A program made the translations under genes and the position numbers. DNA of 64,000 bases from Bacteroidota bacterium (lineage in GTDB: Bacteria > Bacteroidota > Ignavibacteria > Kryptoniales > JAKASW01): contig JAJYIT010000012.1 of assembly GCA_021789975.1 (NCBI GenBank), positions 1-64,000 of the forward strand. Direction: 5' to 3'. The stretch's first letter is position 1. Each line of letters starts with the position of its first letter. The notes under the pieces are model-generated. The model searched no databases, was not told where the DNA came from, and saw only the letters and a list, made by a program, of their open reading frames with translations. Positions 44,024 to 53,122 of this stretch are shown in pieces.

Positions 44024-45204
44024 GACAATATTACACTGACCCTTACACCGTTGAGTTTGAAGCGGAAATCATACGAACTGAAAACAATAACGGGAAGACG
44101 GCGGTCATACTTGACCGGTCCTTCTTCTACCCGACGTCGGGCGGGCAAGATCATGACACCGGTGCAATCAACGGCCGCACAGTTTTCGATGTAATCGAAG
44201 ACGGTGAGGATGTTGTTCATCTTATGAAGGATGATCCCGGCATCGGAAAGGCACACTGTGTCATAGATCAGGACCGGCGCTACCGGAACATGCAGCAACA
44301 TACAGGGCAGCATATCCTTTCCGCCGCCTTCGAGAATCTGTTTGATATTCAAACTGTATCGTCAAGGTTGGGAGAAATGATCGGGACAATCGACCTTTCC
44401 AGGACGCCGACTGCTGCCGAGTTGGAGGAAGTTGTCGCGACCTCAAATAAAATTATCGAAGAAAATAGACCGGTCGTTATTCACTTTGCAGACAGTGCGA
44501 ACCTATCGAGTTTTAGATTAAGAAAAGACCCAAAAGTGCAAGGTACTGTGAGGATCGTCGAAGTAGCAGACTTCGATTTTTCTCCGTGTGGTGGTACACA
44601 CTGTACACACACATCCGAGGTCGGCACGATTCTTACGGGGAACATGGAAAAGGTAAAGGCAGCGCTGACGAGGATCGAGTTTGCCTGCGGGAGAAGGGCA
44701 AGAGATCAGTACTATAAATTACTACGGGCTGCTTCCGAGAGCTCCCGCCTCTTGTCTGCCCCAATTGAAGAAATGCCGGAAGCGGTTGCTAAGATCAAAG
44801 ACCAGCTCCGTTTGAAGGACGGACAAATAAAGGATCTTTCCCTTAGAATGGTCGAAGAAATGGCAACGAAAATCAGAGCGAGGCTCATTGATTCAGGGGA
44901 ACGGTTCCCGGTAATAGATCTGACAGACTATCTCACGTCTCAAGAGGAGATTCGGTCGGTCGCAAGTATTGCATCTAAAGAATCCAAGAGGTCCTTCGTG
45001 GTTTACCGGATCGAAAATGGCAGTTGCCAGATGTCTATTTTTTTGATGGCGGATGAGACAAAAGCATCAGAGGCAATCGATAGTCTGCGCCGTGAACTTC
45101 ACGCAAAAGGGGGCGGTCGAAGTGGGTTCTATTCCCTGGTGTTTGAACAGAGTTATCTACCTGACATAGTTAAGATTCTATCAGGCGTCCCCGACCATGG
45201 TTGA
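44020..45204 (+). CDS. alanyl-tRNA editing protein AlaX-L type
   Basis: These 394 residues hold [13 protein letters not shown] (editing-domain start), [12 protein letters not shown] with the HxxxH zinc ligands, and [16 protein letters not shown] with the CxxxH pair, followed by a DHHA1 domain ([15 protein letters not shown]). This is the long AlaX form, which hydrolyses Ser- or Gly-tRNA(Ala) and lacks the synthetase aminoacylation domain. It starts on the ATGA of the preceding CDF stop and overlaps the acylphosphatase gene by 8 bases. Confidence 0.9.
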   Translation: MRQYYTDPYTVEFEAEIIRTENNNGKTAVILDRSFFYPTSGGQDHDTGAINGRTVFDVIEDGEDVVHLMKDDPGIGKAHCVIDQDRRYRNMQQHTGQHILSAAFENLFDIQTVSSRLGEMIGTIDLSRTPTAAELEEVVATSNKIIEENRPVVIHFADSANLSSFRLRKDPKVQGTVRIVEVADFDFSPCGGTHCTHTSEVGTILTGNMEKVKAALTRIEFACGRRARDQYYKLLRAASESSRLLSAPIEEMPEAVAKIKDQLRLKDGQIKDLSLRMVEEMATKIRARLIDSGERFPVIDLTDYLTSQEEIRSVASIASKESKRSFVVYRIENGSCQMSIFLMADETKASEAIDSLRRELHAKGGGRSGFYSLVFEQSYLPDIVKILSGVPDHG

Positions 45205-45472
45205 TTCAAGAGTTCATCTCTTCATAAGCGGTATGGTTCAAGGCGTCGGATTCCGATATTTCGCGATGAGGAAAGCTGCGGCATACGAAATAAAAGGCTT
45301 TGCCAAGAACCTGTTCGATGGGAGGGTTGAAGTCGTAGCGGAGGGTGAAAAGGGTCTGCTGGAAGAATTCATCCGTGACGTGAGAAGAGGACCAATTTCT
45401 GCGCACGTTACAGACATCAGAGTGGAATGGGAAAAACCGAGCTTCGAGTTCAACAGGTTCGAGGCGCTATGA
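45197..45472 (+). CDS. acyP: acylphosphatase
   Basis: This is a 91-residue protein with [16 protein letters not shown], which contains the phosphate-binding loop and catalytic Arg, and [17 protein letters not shown] with the catalytic Asn. It hydrolyses acyl phosphates such as carbamoyl phosphate or 1,3-bisphosphoglycerate. It overlaps alaX by 8 bases and ispF by 4, so it is cotranslated with them. Confidence 0.93.
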   Translation: MVDSRVHLFISGMVQGVGFRYFAMRKAAAYEIKGFAKNLFDGRVEVVAEGEKGLLEEFIRDVRRGPISAHVTDIRVEWEKPSFEFNRFEAL

Positions 45473-45936
45473 GAGTAGGATTCGGCTTTGATGCCCATGA
45501 GCTCGTAGTCGGGAGAAAACTGAAGCTGGGCGGCGTGGACCTGGAGTTTGAAAAGGGCCTAAGGGGCCATTCCGACGGCGACGTGGTTCTTCATGCTTTA
45601 AGTGATGCAATTCTCGGCGCCTGTTCGAAAGGGGACATCGGAATGTACTTCCGCGACGACGATAAATCCATAGCAGGCATAGATAGCAGAGAAATAGTTC
45701 GTCACGTCATGGAACAAGCCTCAGCCAGCAAGATGCAATTGGCGAACATCGATGTCGTCGTTATTGCAGACAGACCCAAATTGAATACCCACTACAAAGA
45801 AATTGCTGAGTGTATAGCCAGCCAGTGTCACGTTTCTCCTTCATCCGTGTCGATTAAGTCAAAAACTACGGAAGGTACTGTAATCTCTAAAGATGCCATC
45901 GGCTGTTTTGCTATCGTCTTGATGGAAGAATTGTGA
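45469..45936 (+). CDS. ispF: 2-C-methyl-D-erythritol 2,4-cyclodiphosphate synthase
   Basis: The ATG at 45469 overlaps the acyP stop (ATGA). The 155 residues start [12 protein letters not shown], with GFDxH zinc ligands, followed by [19 protein letters not shown] with the third ligand, [10 protein letters not shown], and KSKTTEGT at the CDP-binding end. It performs the fifth step of the MEP isoprenoid pathway. IspD is not in the window. Confidence 0.95.
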   Translation: MRVGFGFDAHELVVGRKLKLGGVDLEFEKGLRGHSDGDVVLHALSDAILGACSKGDIGMYFRDDDKSIAGIDSREIVRHVMEQASASKMQLANIDVVVIADRPKLNTHYKEIAECIASQCHVSPSSVSIKSKTTEGTVISKDAIGCFAIVLMEEL

Positions 45937-46052
45937 CGAGACCTAACATCCCGATCATCGCTGAATCGACTCACCTGCGATTGAGAGCAATCCGGCATCT
46001 CGTGAATCTTCGGAAGGAATTTCCCCTGAAACTTTTTGAGGCGGCAAAATGA
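45933..46052 (+). CDS. 39-residue ORF coupled on both sides
   Basis: A GTG overlaps the ispF stop (GTGA) and the frame runs 39 codons to a TGA that overlaps the ATG of the next gene (ATGA). The peptide begins [20 protein letters not shown] and continues RHLVNLRKEFPLKLFEAAK: basic, probably one amphipathic helix. I recognise no family. In a run of genes with mostly 4-base overlaps, this frame fills the only gap precisely, which favours translation; it may also serve just to couple ispF to the downstream gene. Confidence 0.42.
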   Translation: MTRPNIPIIAESTHLRLRAIRHLVNLRKEFPLKLFEAAK

Positions 46053-47251
46053 AGAAGAGAATTCTGAAGATATTCGTGGCATTGGTTGTTGCAATTTTCG
46101 TAGCGTCGACACTTAATTCACTGCTTGCTTACAGGATCAAAAGGTGGGCGTCCATTAATGCGGGCAAGTACTACGAGTATTCCGGCGTGGTCAATTTGCA
46201 GACGACCTATTCAAGCGGTATTGCGACTTACCACGAGATAGAGAAAATGTGCGACTCACTTTCTCTCCACTTTGTCATAATTTCTGATATCAATACCACT
46301 GGACCAATGCGGCAAAATCTGTCTCACAGATTCGGCATGACGCTGGTCGTCCCGGGTGTCGAAATAGCAGCCAGCAATACTTCCGGAAGATATCTTGTCA
46401 TTGGCGACAGCATACCTTTGTTGCCGGGTGGCAAGGTCACTCTTGATGCAGCGCTACAAGATGCCGCGGACAAGGGAGACCTCGTTGTATTGGCTCAGCC
46501 CTATGATGTCAGCGGAGACGCCCTCACCAATTACTCCCGGACCAAAAGCATCACCGGGATGGAACTGTACAATTCTGACCAGGCGTGGCGGAGCACGCTG
46601 AGTCCACTCCTGATCAATAAGTTCATAGGAGGGTACTTCTTTTACGGGTTTGATACTGAGGTATTGAACTACTGGCTGGCCTATCCGTCTCAGCAGATGA
46701 AGGCATTCGACTTTCTCAATACAAGGCGAAAAATTGTCGGGATCGGATCAATAGGTGCAAGCGGAATCACCAGGATTGGGAAAGATTCCAACTGGCATTT
46801 CCCGACTTATCAAAGCTTACTCGACCTCGTGCATACTGTCATAGTGACGAAGGTCCCTTTCAACGGTCTTTACCATCATGACAGGGCAATTCTTTTGAAC
46901 GCTATTCGGAATGGAAATGACTTCGTCGCCTTTTCCGGACTGGAGCATGCAAGGGGATTCCTGTTTACGGCAAAGTCCGATACCTCCGAGGCAATTCTCG
47001 GAGATAGCCTTCGACTTGTTGATCACGCAGTTCTAGACGTAGCCATTCCCGATAGCCAGAACGTGGAAACACAGATTGTGCGAGACGGAAAAATAATTGC
47101 GACGTATAAGAACAAAGGGACCGTTGCTTTGCAGGTCAACTCTCCAGGAGAATATAGGGTTCAAGTCTTCCAGAAGCGCACGATGCTTCCTTTCTTCCTG
47201 AGCCGTAGTTTTCCATGGATATTGTCAAACCCGATCTACATCTTCAGATAA
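46049..47251 (+). CDS. PHP-like protein without metal ligands, membrane-anchored
   Basis: These 400 residues begin with an N-terminal membrane anchor (ILKIFVALVVAIFVASTLNSLLA). Residues 45-82 follow the PHP fold outline (YSGVVNLQTTYSSGIATYHEI, then LHFVIISDIN), but HxH has become N49-L-Q51 and TDHN has become SDIN. DLVVLAQPYDVSG, GMELYNSD, VGIGSIGASG and a C-terminal sheet domain (EYRVQVFQKR) also fit the exported PHP-like proteins. It is probably an inactive PHP paralogue facing the periplasm. It lies between ispF and lnt with 4-base and near-zero spacing, so an envelope role is a fair guess. Confidence 0.65.
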   Translation: MKKRILKIFVALVVAIFVASTLNSLLAYRIKRWASINAGKYYEYSGVVNLQTTYSSGIATYHEIEKMCDSLSLHFVIISDINTTGPMRQNLSHRFGMTLVVPGVEIAASNTSGRYLVIGDSIPLLPGGKVTLDAALQDAADKGDLVVLAQPYDVSGDALTNYSRTKSITGMELYNSDQAWRSTLSPLLINKFIGGYFFYGFDTEVLNYWLAYPSQQMKAFDFLNTRRKIVGIGSIGASGITRIGKDSNWHFPTYQSLLDLVHTVIVTKVPFNGLYHHDRAILLNAIRNGNDFVAFSGLEHARGFLFTAKSDTSEAILGDSLRLVDHAVLDVAIPDSQNVETQIVRDGKIIATYKNKGTVALQVNSPGEYRVQVFQKRTMLPFFLSRSFPWILSNPIYIFR

Positions 47252-47257
47252 TTGTTC

Positions 47258-48859
47258 ATGGAAAGCAAACGTAAATTCTTTTCCCGACAGCTCCTTCTCA
47301 GTTGTGCCGCAGGATTGATGCTTGGCCTCTCATTCCCGCCATTACATCTTGAATGGCTCGCGTTTGTCGGCTTCGTTCCGCTTCTTTTTGCTATGGAAGG
47401 AGTCACGGACTATAAGGATGCATTCAAGGTTTCTTATTTCGGATTCCTCGTACTCAATATTATCACCATATATTGGGTCGGCGGGTGGAATAGGGATGCC
47501 GACCCTTTCATGATGATCGGGGGCGCGGCGCTTATACTCGGACATCCTTTGTTCTTTATAGTCCCGATGCTAGTCTATCATTTTGTCAGAAAGAAATTGG
47601 GTAGACGGGGGATCCTTATTTTTCCTTTTCTTTATCTGACATTCGAGTATCTCCATTCGATAACCGAAATAGCCTTTCCGTGGATCACAATTGGATACTC
47701 GCAATCCTACAATCTCCCAGACATTCAGGTTGCGTCGTACACGGGACTTTTCGGCATATCCCTGCAGATACTTCTGGTGGGGTCCCTTCTGACCTACGCG
47801 GTAATTCTCTGGTACGAAAATAGGAAGACAGTCGGGACTTTTATGCTTGCGGCGGCATTTCTCATCGTGATCATTCCGGAGATTTACGGGGTGATGACGC
47901 TCGCAGGCTCAGTAAATGTCCATTACTCGAAAGCGTTGAAGGTCGCCGCCATCCAGCCGAACATCGATCCTTACGCTAAATGGATTTCAGATCCGAGACA
48001 GATCCTGATGAGTTATGAAAAGGAGACTGTCAGAGTGTTGAATGAAAAGCCTGATTTTGTTGTATGGCCCGAAACGGCAATCCCTTTCTACATCCTTCTT
48101 CCGTACTATTACAACGATCTTCAGACATTACAGAGGTTTGTTGACACGACAGGTATCTCTTTATTGAGCGGCGTGCCGCTGGCAACATATTACTCAGACA
48201 GCACGATGGCTAAACCGAGCAGTCACTATGATCCGTTTATGAAGCAATACTACGACGCCTACAACGGCGCCGCCCTGTTCGAGCCAAACGTCAGCCATTA
48301 CCAGACGTATGGAAAAATCATACTAGTCCCTTTTGCAGAGAGGGTGCCTTACGCCGACGATATACCGTTTTTGATCAAGCTGTTTAAGTGGGGAGTTGGC
48401 ATAAGCAATTGGGCACGAGGTAAGGACACAACTGTTTTTCATCTAAGAAATGGAGAAACCTTTTCGACCGTTATATGTTACGAAAGTGTCTTCCCCGGAT
48501 ACGTAAGAGAATTTGCCAGGAAAGGTGCGGATTTTCTTGTCATAATCACGAACGACGGATGGTTCGGCAAATTGTCCGGTCCCTACCAGCACGCGGCTTA
48601 CGCGATATTCCGTGCTGTCGAAAACCGAAGAGCCGTCGTTCGATCTGCAAATACCGGCATTTCAGAGATTCTCGATCCTTATGGGCGATATATTGCAGGA
48701 CCGACGCGACTCGACACCAGAACAACATTGTTTGCGAGAATACCTCTGGTTACCGGGAAGACGTTCTATTCGGAACATGGAAACTGGATCGCAACCATTG
48801 CTGAAATAATTTCTGGTATCTCAATTCTTTTCGCCCTTTTCATTAAATTCAGAGGTTAG
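47258..48859 (+). CDS. lnt: apolipoprotein N-acyltransferase
   Basis: This encodes 533 residues from the ATG at 47258. The N-terminal half has about seven membrane helices and the C-terminal part is a nitrilase domain with the catalytic triad: Glu in WPETAIPF, Lys in YGKIILVPFAERVPY and Cys in VICYESVFP, followed by ITNDGWFGKLSGPYQH. It adds the third acyl chain to lipoproteins at the periplasmic face of the inner membrane. The ancestral signal NRRAVVRSANTGIS is intact. It has no clear ribosome site and probably depends on coupling to the preceding gene. Confidence 0.93.
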   Translation: MESKRKFFSRQLLLSCAAGLMLGLSFPPLHLEWLAFVGFVPLLFAMEGVTDYKDAFKVSYFGFLVLNIITIYWVGGWNRDADPFMMIGGAALILGHPLFFIVPMLVYHFVRKKLGRRGILIFPFLYLTFEYLHSITEIAFPWITIGYSQSYNLPDIQVASYTGLFGISLQILLVGSLLTYAVILWYENRKTVGTFMLAAAFLIVIIPEIYGVMTLAGSVNVHYSKALKVAAIQPNIDPYAKWISDPRQILMSYEKETVRVLNEKPDFVVWPETAIPFYILLPYYYNDLQTLQRFVDTTGISLLSGVPLATYYSDSTMAKPSSHYDPFMKQYYDAYNGAALFEPNVSHYQTYGKIILVPFAERVPYADDIPFLIKLFKWGVGISNWARGKDTTVFHLRNGETFSTVICYESVFPGYVREFARKGADFLVIITNDGWFGKLSGPYQHAAYAIFRAVENRRAVVRSANTGISEILDPYGRYIAGPTRLDTRTTLFARIPLVTGKTFYSEHGNWIATIAEIISGISILFALFIKFRG

Positions 48860-48868
48860 AAATGGAGA

Positions 48869-49906
48869 GTGATTACGGACTACATTGATTTACGGAGTGA
48901 TACCGTCACCAAACCAAGCGCGGGAATGCGAAAGGCCATGGCGGATGCCGAGGTCGGCGACGATGTCTTCGGGGAAGATCCTACGGTTAACCGCCTTCAG
49001 GAAAAAGTTGCGGGCCTCCTCGGGAAAGAAGCCGGATTATATGTAGCGAGCGGAGTTATGTCCAATCAGCTCGCTTTGAAAAGTCACACTAACCCGGGTG
49101 ACGAGGTAATCGTAGAAAGAGACTCTCACATCTTTAATTATGAGACCGCTGCACCGGCATTGCTTTCAGGAATCCAGTTGAACCCAGTGCCTGGAATGCG
49201 AGGTCTTATGACTGCGGAAGATGTGGAAGAATCGATCAGGCCTGAAGTGTATTACATGATGCCTACTCGTCTAGTCTGTCTGGAGAATACTCACAATCGT
49301 GGTGGTGGAACAATCTATCCGCTCGCTCTGATTGGGAAGATCCGCGAGGTGGCTGCCAGACACAATCTAAAGTACCACCTGGACGGCGCGCGGCTGTGGA
49401 ATGCATCGGTCGCCACGGGCATTAAGGTTTCTGAGTATGCCAAACATTTTGATTCTGTTTCGGTATGTCTATCCAAGGGCCTGGGCGCACCGGTCGGCTC
49501 AGTACTGACGGGAACTCGTGAATATATCGACAGGGCTCGCCGGTTCCGTAAAATATTCGGAGGCGGCATGAGACAGGCAGGAATAATAGCCGCTGCGGGA
49601 TTGTACGCTTTGGAAAATAACATCGACAGGTTATCCGAGGATCATGAGAAGGCAAAGACTTTTGCGGGCATGATTGCAAACTCAAAGCAGTTTGAGATTA
49701 ATGTGGATTATGTTGAGACGAATATCGTCATCTTTGGTCTGAAGCCACCGATCAGGATGGACCAATTCATCGGCGATGCGAAATCAGCGGGAGTTTTGTT
49801 GTCCGCTGGAACGGCCGGGAAAGTTCGCGCGGTGATGCATATGGACGTGAGCTTGGAGAAAGTAAGAAAGGCCGCAGAGACTCTGCTGAAATACCGTGTC
49901 GACTGA
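48869..49906 (+). CDS. ltaE: low-specificity L-threonine aldolase
   Basis: This 345-residue PLP enzyme begins [21 protein letters not shown] and contains [38 protein letters not shown] with the PLP-binding Asp, and [14 protein letters not shown] with the Schiff-base Lys. It splits threonine or allo-threonine into glycine and acetaldehyde. The start is a GTG 9 bases after lnt, and it overlaps the thioesterase gene by 11 bases. Confidence 0.93.
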   Translation: MITDYIDLRSDTVTKPSAGMRKAMADAEVGDDVFGEDPTVNRLQEKVAGLLGKEAGLYVASGVMSNQLALKSHTNPGDEVIVERDSHIFNYETAAPALLSGIQLNPVPGMRGLMTAEDVEESIRPEVYYMMPTRLVCLENTHNRGGGTIYPLALIGKIREVAARHNLKYHLDGARLWNASVATGIKVSEYAKHFDSVSVCLSKGLGAPVGSVLTGTREYIDRARRFRKIFGGGMRQAGIIAAAGLYALENNIDRLSEDHEKAKTFAGMIANSKQFEINVDYVETNIVIFGLKPPIRMDQFIGDAKSAGVLLSAGTAGKVRAVMHMDVSLEKVRKAAETLLKYRVD

Positions 49907-50354
49907 CAAACGCCCACCGTCATTCAATTTCACATACAACAGGGAAGTGCGGACATACGAGGTAGACTTCCAGCAGATCGTACACAATGCGATCTATTTC
50001 TATTTCTTTGAAGAGGCACGCATAGAGTATCTAAAGAATCTCGGTTTCTCCATCAAAGGTGAGATAAGTATTGAGGGGTCACAGTTCGTCATAGTTCACA
50101 ATGAGGCTGACTATGTTGAGCCTGCGCGACTTGGTGACGCGCTCAACATACTTGTACGGATATCGAGGATCGGCCGGTCCAGCTTCACGTACGAGCTCAA
50201 GATTGTTAGGGAAGATGGTACGCATATCTGTTCTGGCCGAACAACAGTTGTCACGATTGACAAGAATTCCGGGCGCCCGAAATCTATTCCCGAGGTATTG
50301 AGGAAGACCGTGGAGACCTTCGAAGGAGCCGCAATAGATGCCGATCCTTTTTGA
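49896..50354 (+). CDS. 4HBT hotdog-fold acyl-CoA thioesterase (YbgC-like)
   Basis: This is a 152-residue hotdog-fold protein: YEVDFQQIVHNAIYFYFFEEARIEYL contains the family's Asp/His active-site helix (VDFQQIVHNA, usually TDxxGxVxxxxY), and ISRIGRSSFTYELKIVREDG and SGRTTVVTID form the sheet. It hydrolyses acyl thioesters, with the substrate unknown. It starts with a GTG inside the end of ltaE and overlaps trpE by 17 bases. Confidence 0.82.
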   Translation: MSTDKRPPSFNFTYNREVRTYEVDFQQIVHNAIYFYFFEEARIEYLKNLGFSIKGEISIEGSQFVIVHNEADYVEPARLGDALNILVRISRIGRSSFTYELKIVREDGTHICSGRTTVVTIDKNSGRPKSIPEVLRKTVETFEGAAIDADPF

Positions 50355-51849
50355 TCATGTGCCGAACCTGGAGAAACTGAAAAGCGCGCGTGCAGAGGGG
50401 TATTCGCATTATCCGTTGGTCGGGGAAATGCTCGAAGACATTCACACGCCTGTCGGGCTTTACCAGCGTCTCCGCCGAAGATGGAGCGACAGTTTCCTTC
50501 TTGAGAGCGCAGAAGGCGGAGAGAAGATTGGCAGGTACTCTTTCATGGGTGCGAACCCGTTCGCAACTTTCTCAGCGCAAAACCACAAAGTTCAACTTAC
50601 TGTCGGCGGAAAAACAACCGTCTCCTTACTACATCCTATCGATGAGCTTGGGAACTTCTTTTCGAAATTCAAGGTCTTCCCGGTTGAGAATTTGCCTCGG
50701 CTTTCAGGCGGCGCAGTCGGCTACTTCGGCTATGATTTTGTCAAGTATCTTGAGGCAATTCCAATTCCGGATGTCCCCGGCGCTCTCCCGGAAGTTCTCC
50801 TAAAATTTTATGACACGATCGTTGCGGTTGACAACCTTAAACGACGCGTGGTACTCGTCTCTCTTCTACCTCTTGTTGCTGATGATAATGATCTAACCAA
50901 CAGACAGGAGGAACGCCTCTCATACCTGCGGGAAATCTCCTCTTTGCTGACGACCGGGGAAAATGATGATGGCAGTGAGCGGCACAAAACAAAGAGTGAG
51001 GTGGGTACTCCAAAATTCAACATAACAAAGGAACGATACGAAGAGATTATCCGGCAGGCGAAAGAGTACATTGTCGAAGGAGATATCTTCCAGGTGGTCC
51101 TGTCACAGAGGGCGGAATTCGAGTTGAAGGGCGACCCGTTCAAACTCTACCGTGGGGTGCGAGCTCTTAACCCGTCGCCTTACATGTTTTATCTCGAATC
51201 CCAATGGGATGGGAAGACACTTGCCGTCATTGGTTCATCTCCGGAAATGTTCGTGAGAAAAGAGGGCGAGCGTGTTGAGATGCGTCCGATAGCAGGTACA
51301 AGTCCGCGAGGCAAGAGCCCGGACGAGGATGCGAAATTCACCGCCATGCTTGTTCAGGACGAAAAGGAAAAAGCCGAACATGTGATGCTTGTCGACCTTG
51401 GGCGGAACGACATCGGCAGAGTGGCCGCACCAGGAAGCGTCCACGTTGAAAACTTCATGCACGTGGAAAAGTTCTCACATGTCATGCACATCGTCTCAGA
51501 TGTCATAGGCAAGGCGAACGGAAAGAAGAACGCTCTTGAGACCCTGGCTGCTTGTTTTCCTGCCGGTACGCTGAGCGGGGCTCCAAAAATCAGGGCGATG
51601 GAGATTATCGATGAGCTTGAGAAGTCGAACAGGCAGGTATACGGAGGCGCTGTCGGATACATTGACTTCAACGATAACATGGATACTTGCATTGCCATTC
51701 GGACGTTTGTCGTGAACGGCGAAATGTGCTACCTCCAGGCCGGTGCGGGAATCGTGTATGATTCTGACCCGGAGCGGGAATACAATGAGTCGATAAACAA
51801 GATGAAGGCAAACCTCGAAGCCTTACAACTATTGAATTGGATTCAATGA
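50338..51849 (+). CDS. trpE: anthranilate synthase component I
   Basis: The 503 residues include LLESAEGGEKIGRYSFMG near 50, where the LLES segment forms the tryptophan feedback site, and the chorismate-binding domain: EGDIFQVVLSQRAEF, GSSPEMFVRKEGERVEMRPIAGTSPRG, DLGRNDIGRV, and FPAGTLSGAPKIRAMEII. It makes anthranilate from chorismate using ammonia from TrpG. The ATG has AAGGAG 10 bases upstream within the preceding gene. trpG overlaps by 4 bases. The other trp genes are not here. Confidence 0.95.
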   Translation: MPILFDHVPNLEKLKSARAEGYSHYPLVGEMLEDIHTPVGLYQRLRRRWSDSFLLESAEGGEKIGRYSFMGANPFATFSAQNHKVQLTVGGKTTVSLLHPIDELGNFFSKFKVFPVENLPRLSGGAVGYFGYDFVKYLEAIPIPDVPGALPEVLLKFYDTIVAVDNLKRRVVLVSLLPLVADDNDLTNRQEERLSYLREISSLLTTGENDDGSERHKTKSEVGTPKFNITKERYEEIIRQAKEYIVEGDIFQVVLSQRAEFELKGDPFKLYRGVRALNPSPYMFYLESQWDGKTLAVIGSSPEMFVRKEGERVEMRPIAGTSPRGKSPDEDAKFTAMLVQDEKEKAEHVMLVDLGRNDIGRVAAPGSVHVENFMHVEKFSHVMHIVSDVIGKANGKKNALETLAACFPAGTLSGAPKIRAMEIIDELEKSNRQVYGGAVGYIDFNDNMDTCIAIRTFVVNGEMCYLQAGAGIVYDSDPEREYNESINKMKANLEALQLLNWIQ

Positions 51850-52415
51850 TACTTCTCATCGATAACTACGATTCGTTTACGTACAATCTATATCAGTATC
51901 TTCGTGAACTGGGCGCGGAAGTACTCGTGAAGAGAAACAATGATGTATCTCTCGCTCAAATACACGAGTTGAATCCTAGTTCAATCGTAATCTCACCGGG
52001 ACCGAAGAGACCGGATCAAGCTGGAATCTCAGAACCCGCCATTAAGGAATTCTACAAGCACGTTCCAATCCTCGGAGTGTGCCTTGGACACCAGGCAGTT
52101 GGGGAAGTTTTCGGCGGCAAGATAGTCAAGGCTCCTGTACCGATGCACGGAAAAATTTCACAGATCGTTCACAACGGACGGTCCGTTTTCTCTTCGTTGC
52201 CGATTCCTTTTCCAGCTACGCGATATCACTCACTCATCGTGTCTGAGGACGATTTTCCGGATCAACTGGAAGTTATTGCGAGGACGGCAGATAATCTGAT
52301 CATGGGGCTCAAACACCGGGACTATCCCACAGTCGGAGTACAGTTTCATCCGGAATCCGTTATGACAGAATCCGGCAAGTCCCTTTTGCAGAACTTTTTG
52401 AATGGACGAATATGA
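51846..52415 (+). CDS. trpG: anthranilate synthase component II (glutamine amidotransferase)
   Basis: The ATG at 51846 overlaps the trpE stop (ATGA). The 189-residue class I amidotransferase has LLIDNYDSFTYNLYQYL, GVCLGHQAVGEVFGG with the nucleophilic Cys, and VGVQFHPESVMTESGK with the catalytic His and Glu. It supplies ammonia to TrpE and can also serve PabB in some bacteria. A four-base overlap joins it to the LOG gene. Confidence 0.94.
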   Translation: MILLIDNYDSFTYNLYQYLRELGAEVLVKRNNDVSLAQIHELNPSSIVISPGPKRPDQAGISEPAIKEFYKHVPILGVCLGHQAVGEVFGGKIVKAPVPMHGKISQIVHNGRSVFSSLPIPFPATRYHSLIVSEDDFPDQLEVIARTADNLIMGLKHRDYPTVGVQFHPESVMTESGKSLLQNFLNGRI

Positions 52416-53122
52416 CGACTAACGCACCAGTAAATCACTCGAATAACGGCGACAGGCTCGCTGTACTTGAAGCAAGGCAAAGAGACATTTGGAGGATCTT
52501 CAAGATAATGTCCGAGTTTGTCGATGGATTTGATCTTCTAACCCGTGCTGCGCCTGCAGTCTCAATCTTCGGCTCCGCCAGGATGAAGCCCGGCAGCAAA
52601 TACTATGAACTCACGAGACAAGTCGCTTTCGAATTGGCTAAGGTCGGCTACGCGATTGTCAGCGGCGGGGGCGGAGGTTTGATGGAAGCGGCCAATCGCG
52701 GAGCGCGCGAGGCTGGCGGCGAGTCGATCGGATTAAACATCGAGCTTCCCTTCGAGCAGAAGCCAAACGAGTATATCGACAGCGACAAACTCATAACCTT
52801 CCAGCATTTCTTCGTGAGGAAAGTTATGTTCGTCAAATACGCGCAGGGATTTGTTGTCATGCCAGGCGGCTACGGGACCGTGGACGAATTTTCAGAGGCC
52901 ATAACTCTCATTCAAACAAAGAAAACGAAGACATTCCCGGTTGTCTTGATGGGCACCAGCTATTGGTCCAAACTGCTCGACTGGATGAGGGACACCGCAC
53001 TTCAGGAGGGTTGCATCGCGGAAAAGGACCTCGACATATTTCACGTATGCGATTCGCCTGAGGAAGCTGTGGAAATAATCAAAGATTTTGGAATACGTCA
53101 TGGATACGTTACGAATTTTTAG
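52412..53122 (+). CDS. LOG-family protein (TIGR00730-like, putative phosphoribohydrolase)
   Basis: These 236 residues contain SIFGSARMKPGSKYYELTRQVAFEL, YAIVSGGGGGLMEAANRGA and MPGGYGTVDEFSEAITLIQTKK, the PGGxGTxxE motif of LOG proteins. Characterised members hydrolyse nucleoside monophosphates, for example cytokinin ribotides; in bacteria most have no proven role. It was long misannotated as lysine decarboxylase. Embedded in the overlapping operon after trpG. Confidence 0.88.
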   Translation: MTTNAPVNHSNNGDRLAVLEARQRDIWRIFKIMSEFVDGFDLLTRAAPAVSIFGSARMKPGSKYYELTRQVAFELAKVGYAIVSGGGGGLMEAANRGAREAGGESIGLNIELPFEQKPNEYIDSDKLITFQHFFVRKVMFVKYAQGFVVMPGGYGTVDEFSEAITLIQTKKTKTFPVVLMGTSYWSKLLDWMRDTALQEGCIAEKDLDIFHVCDSPEEAVEIIKDFGIRHGYVTNF

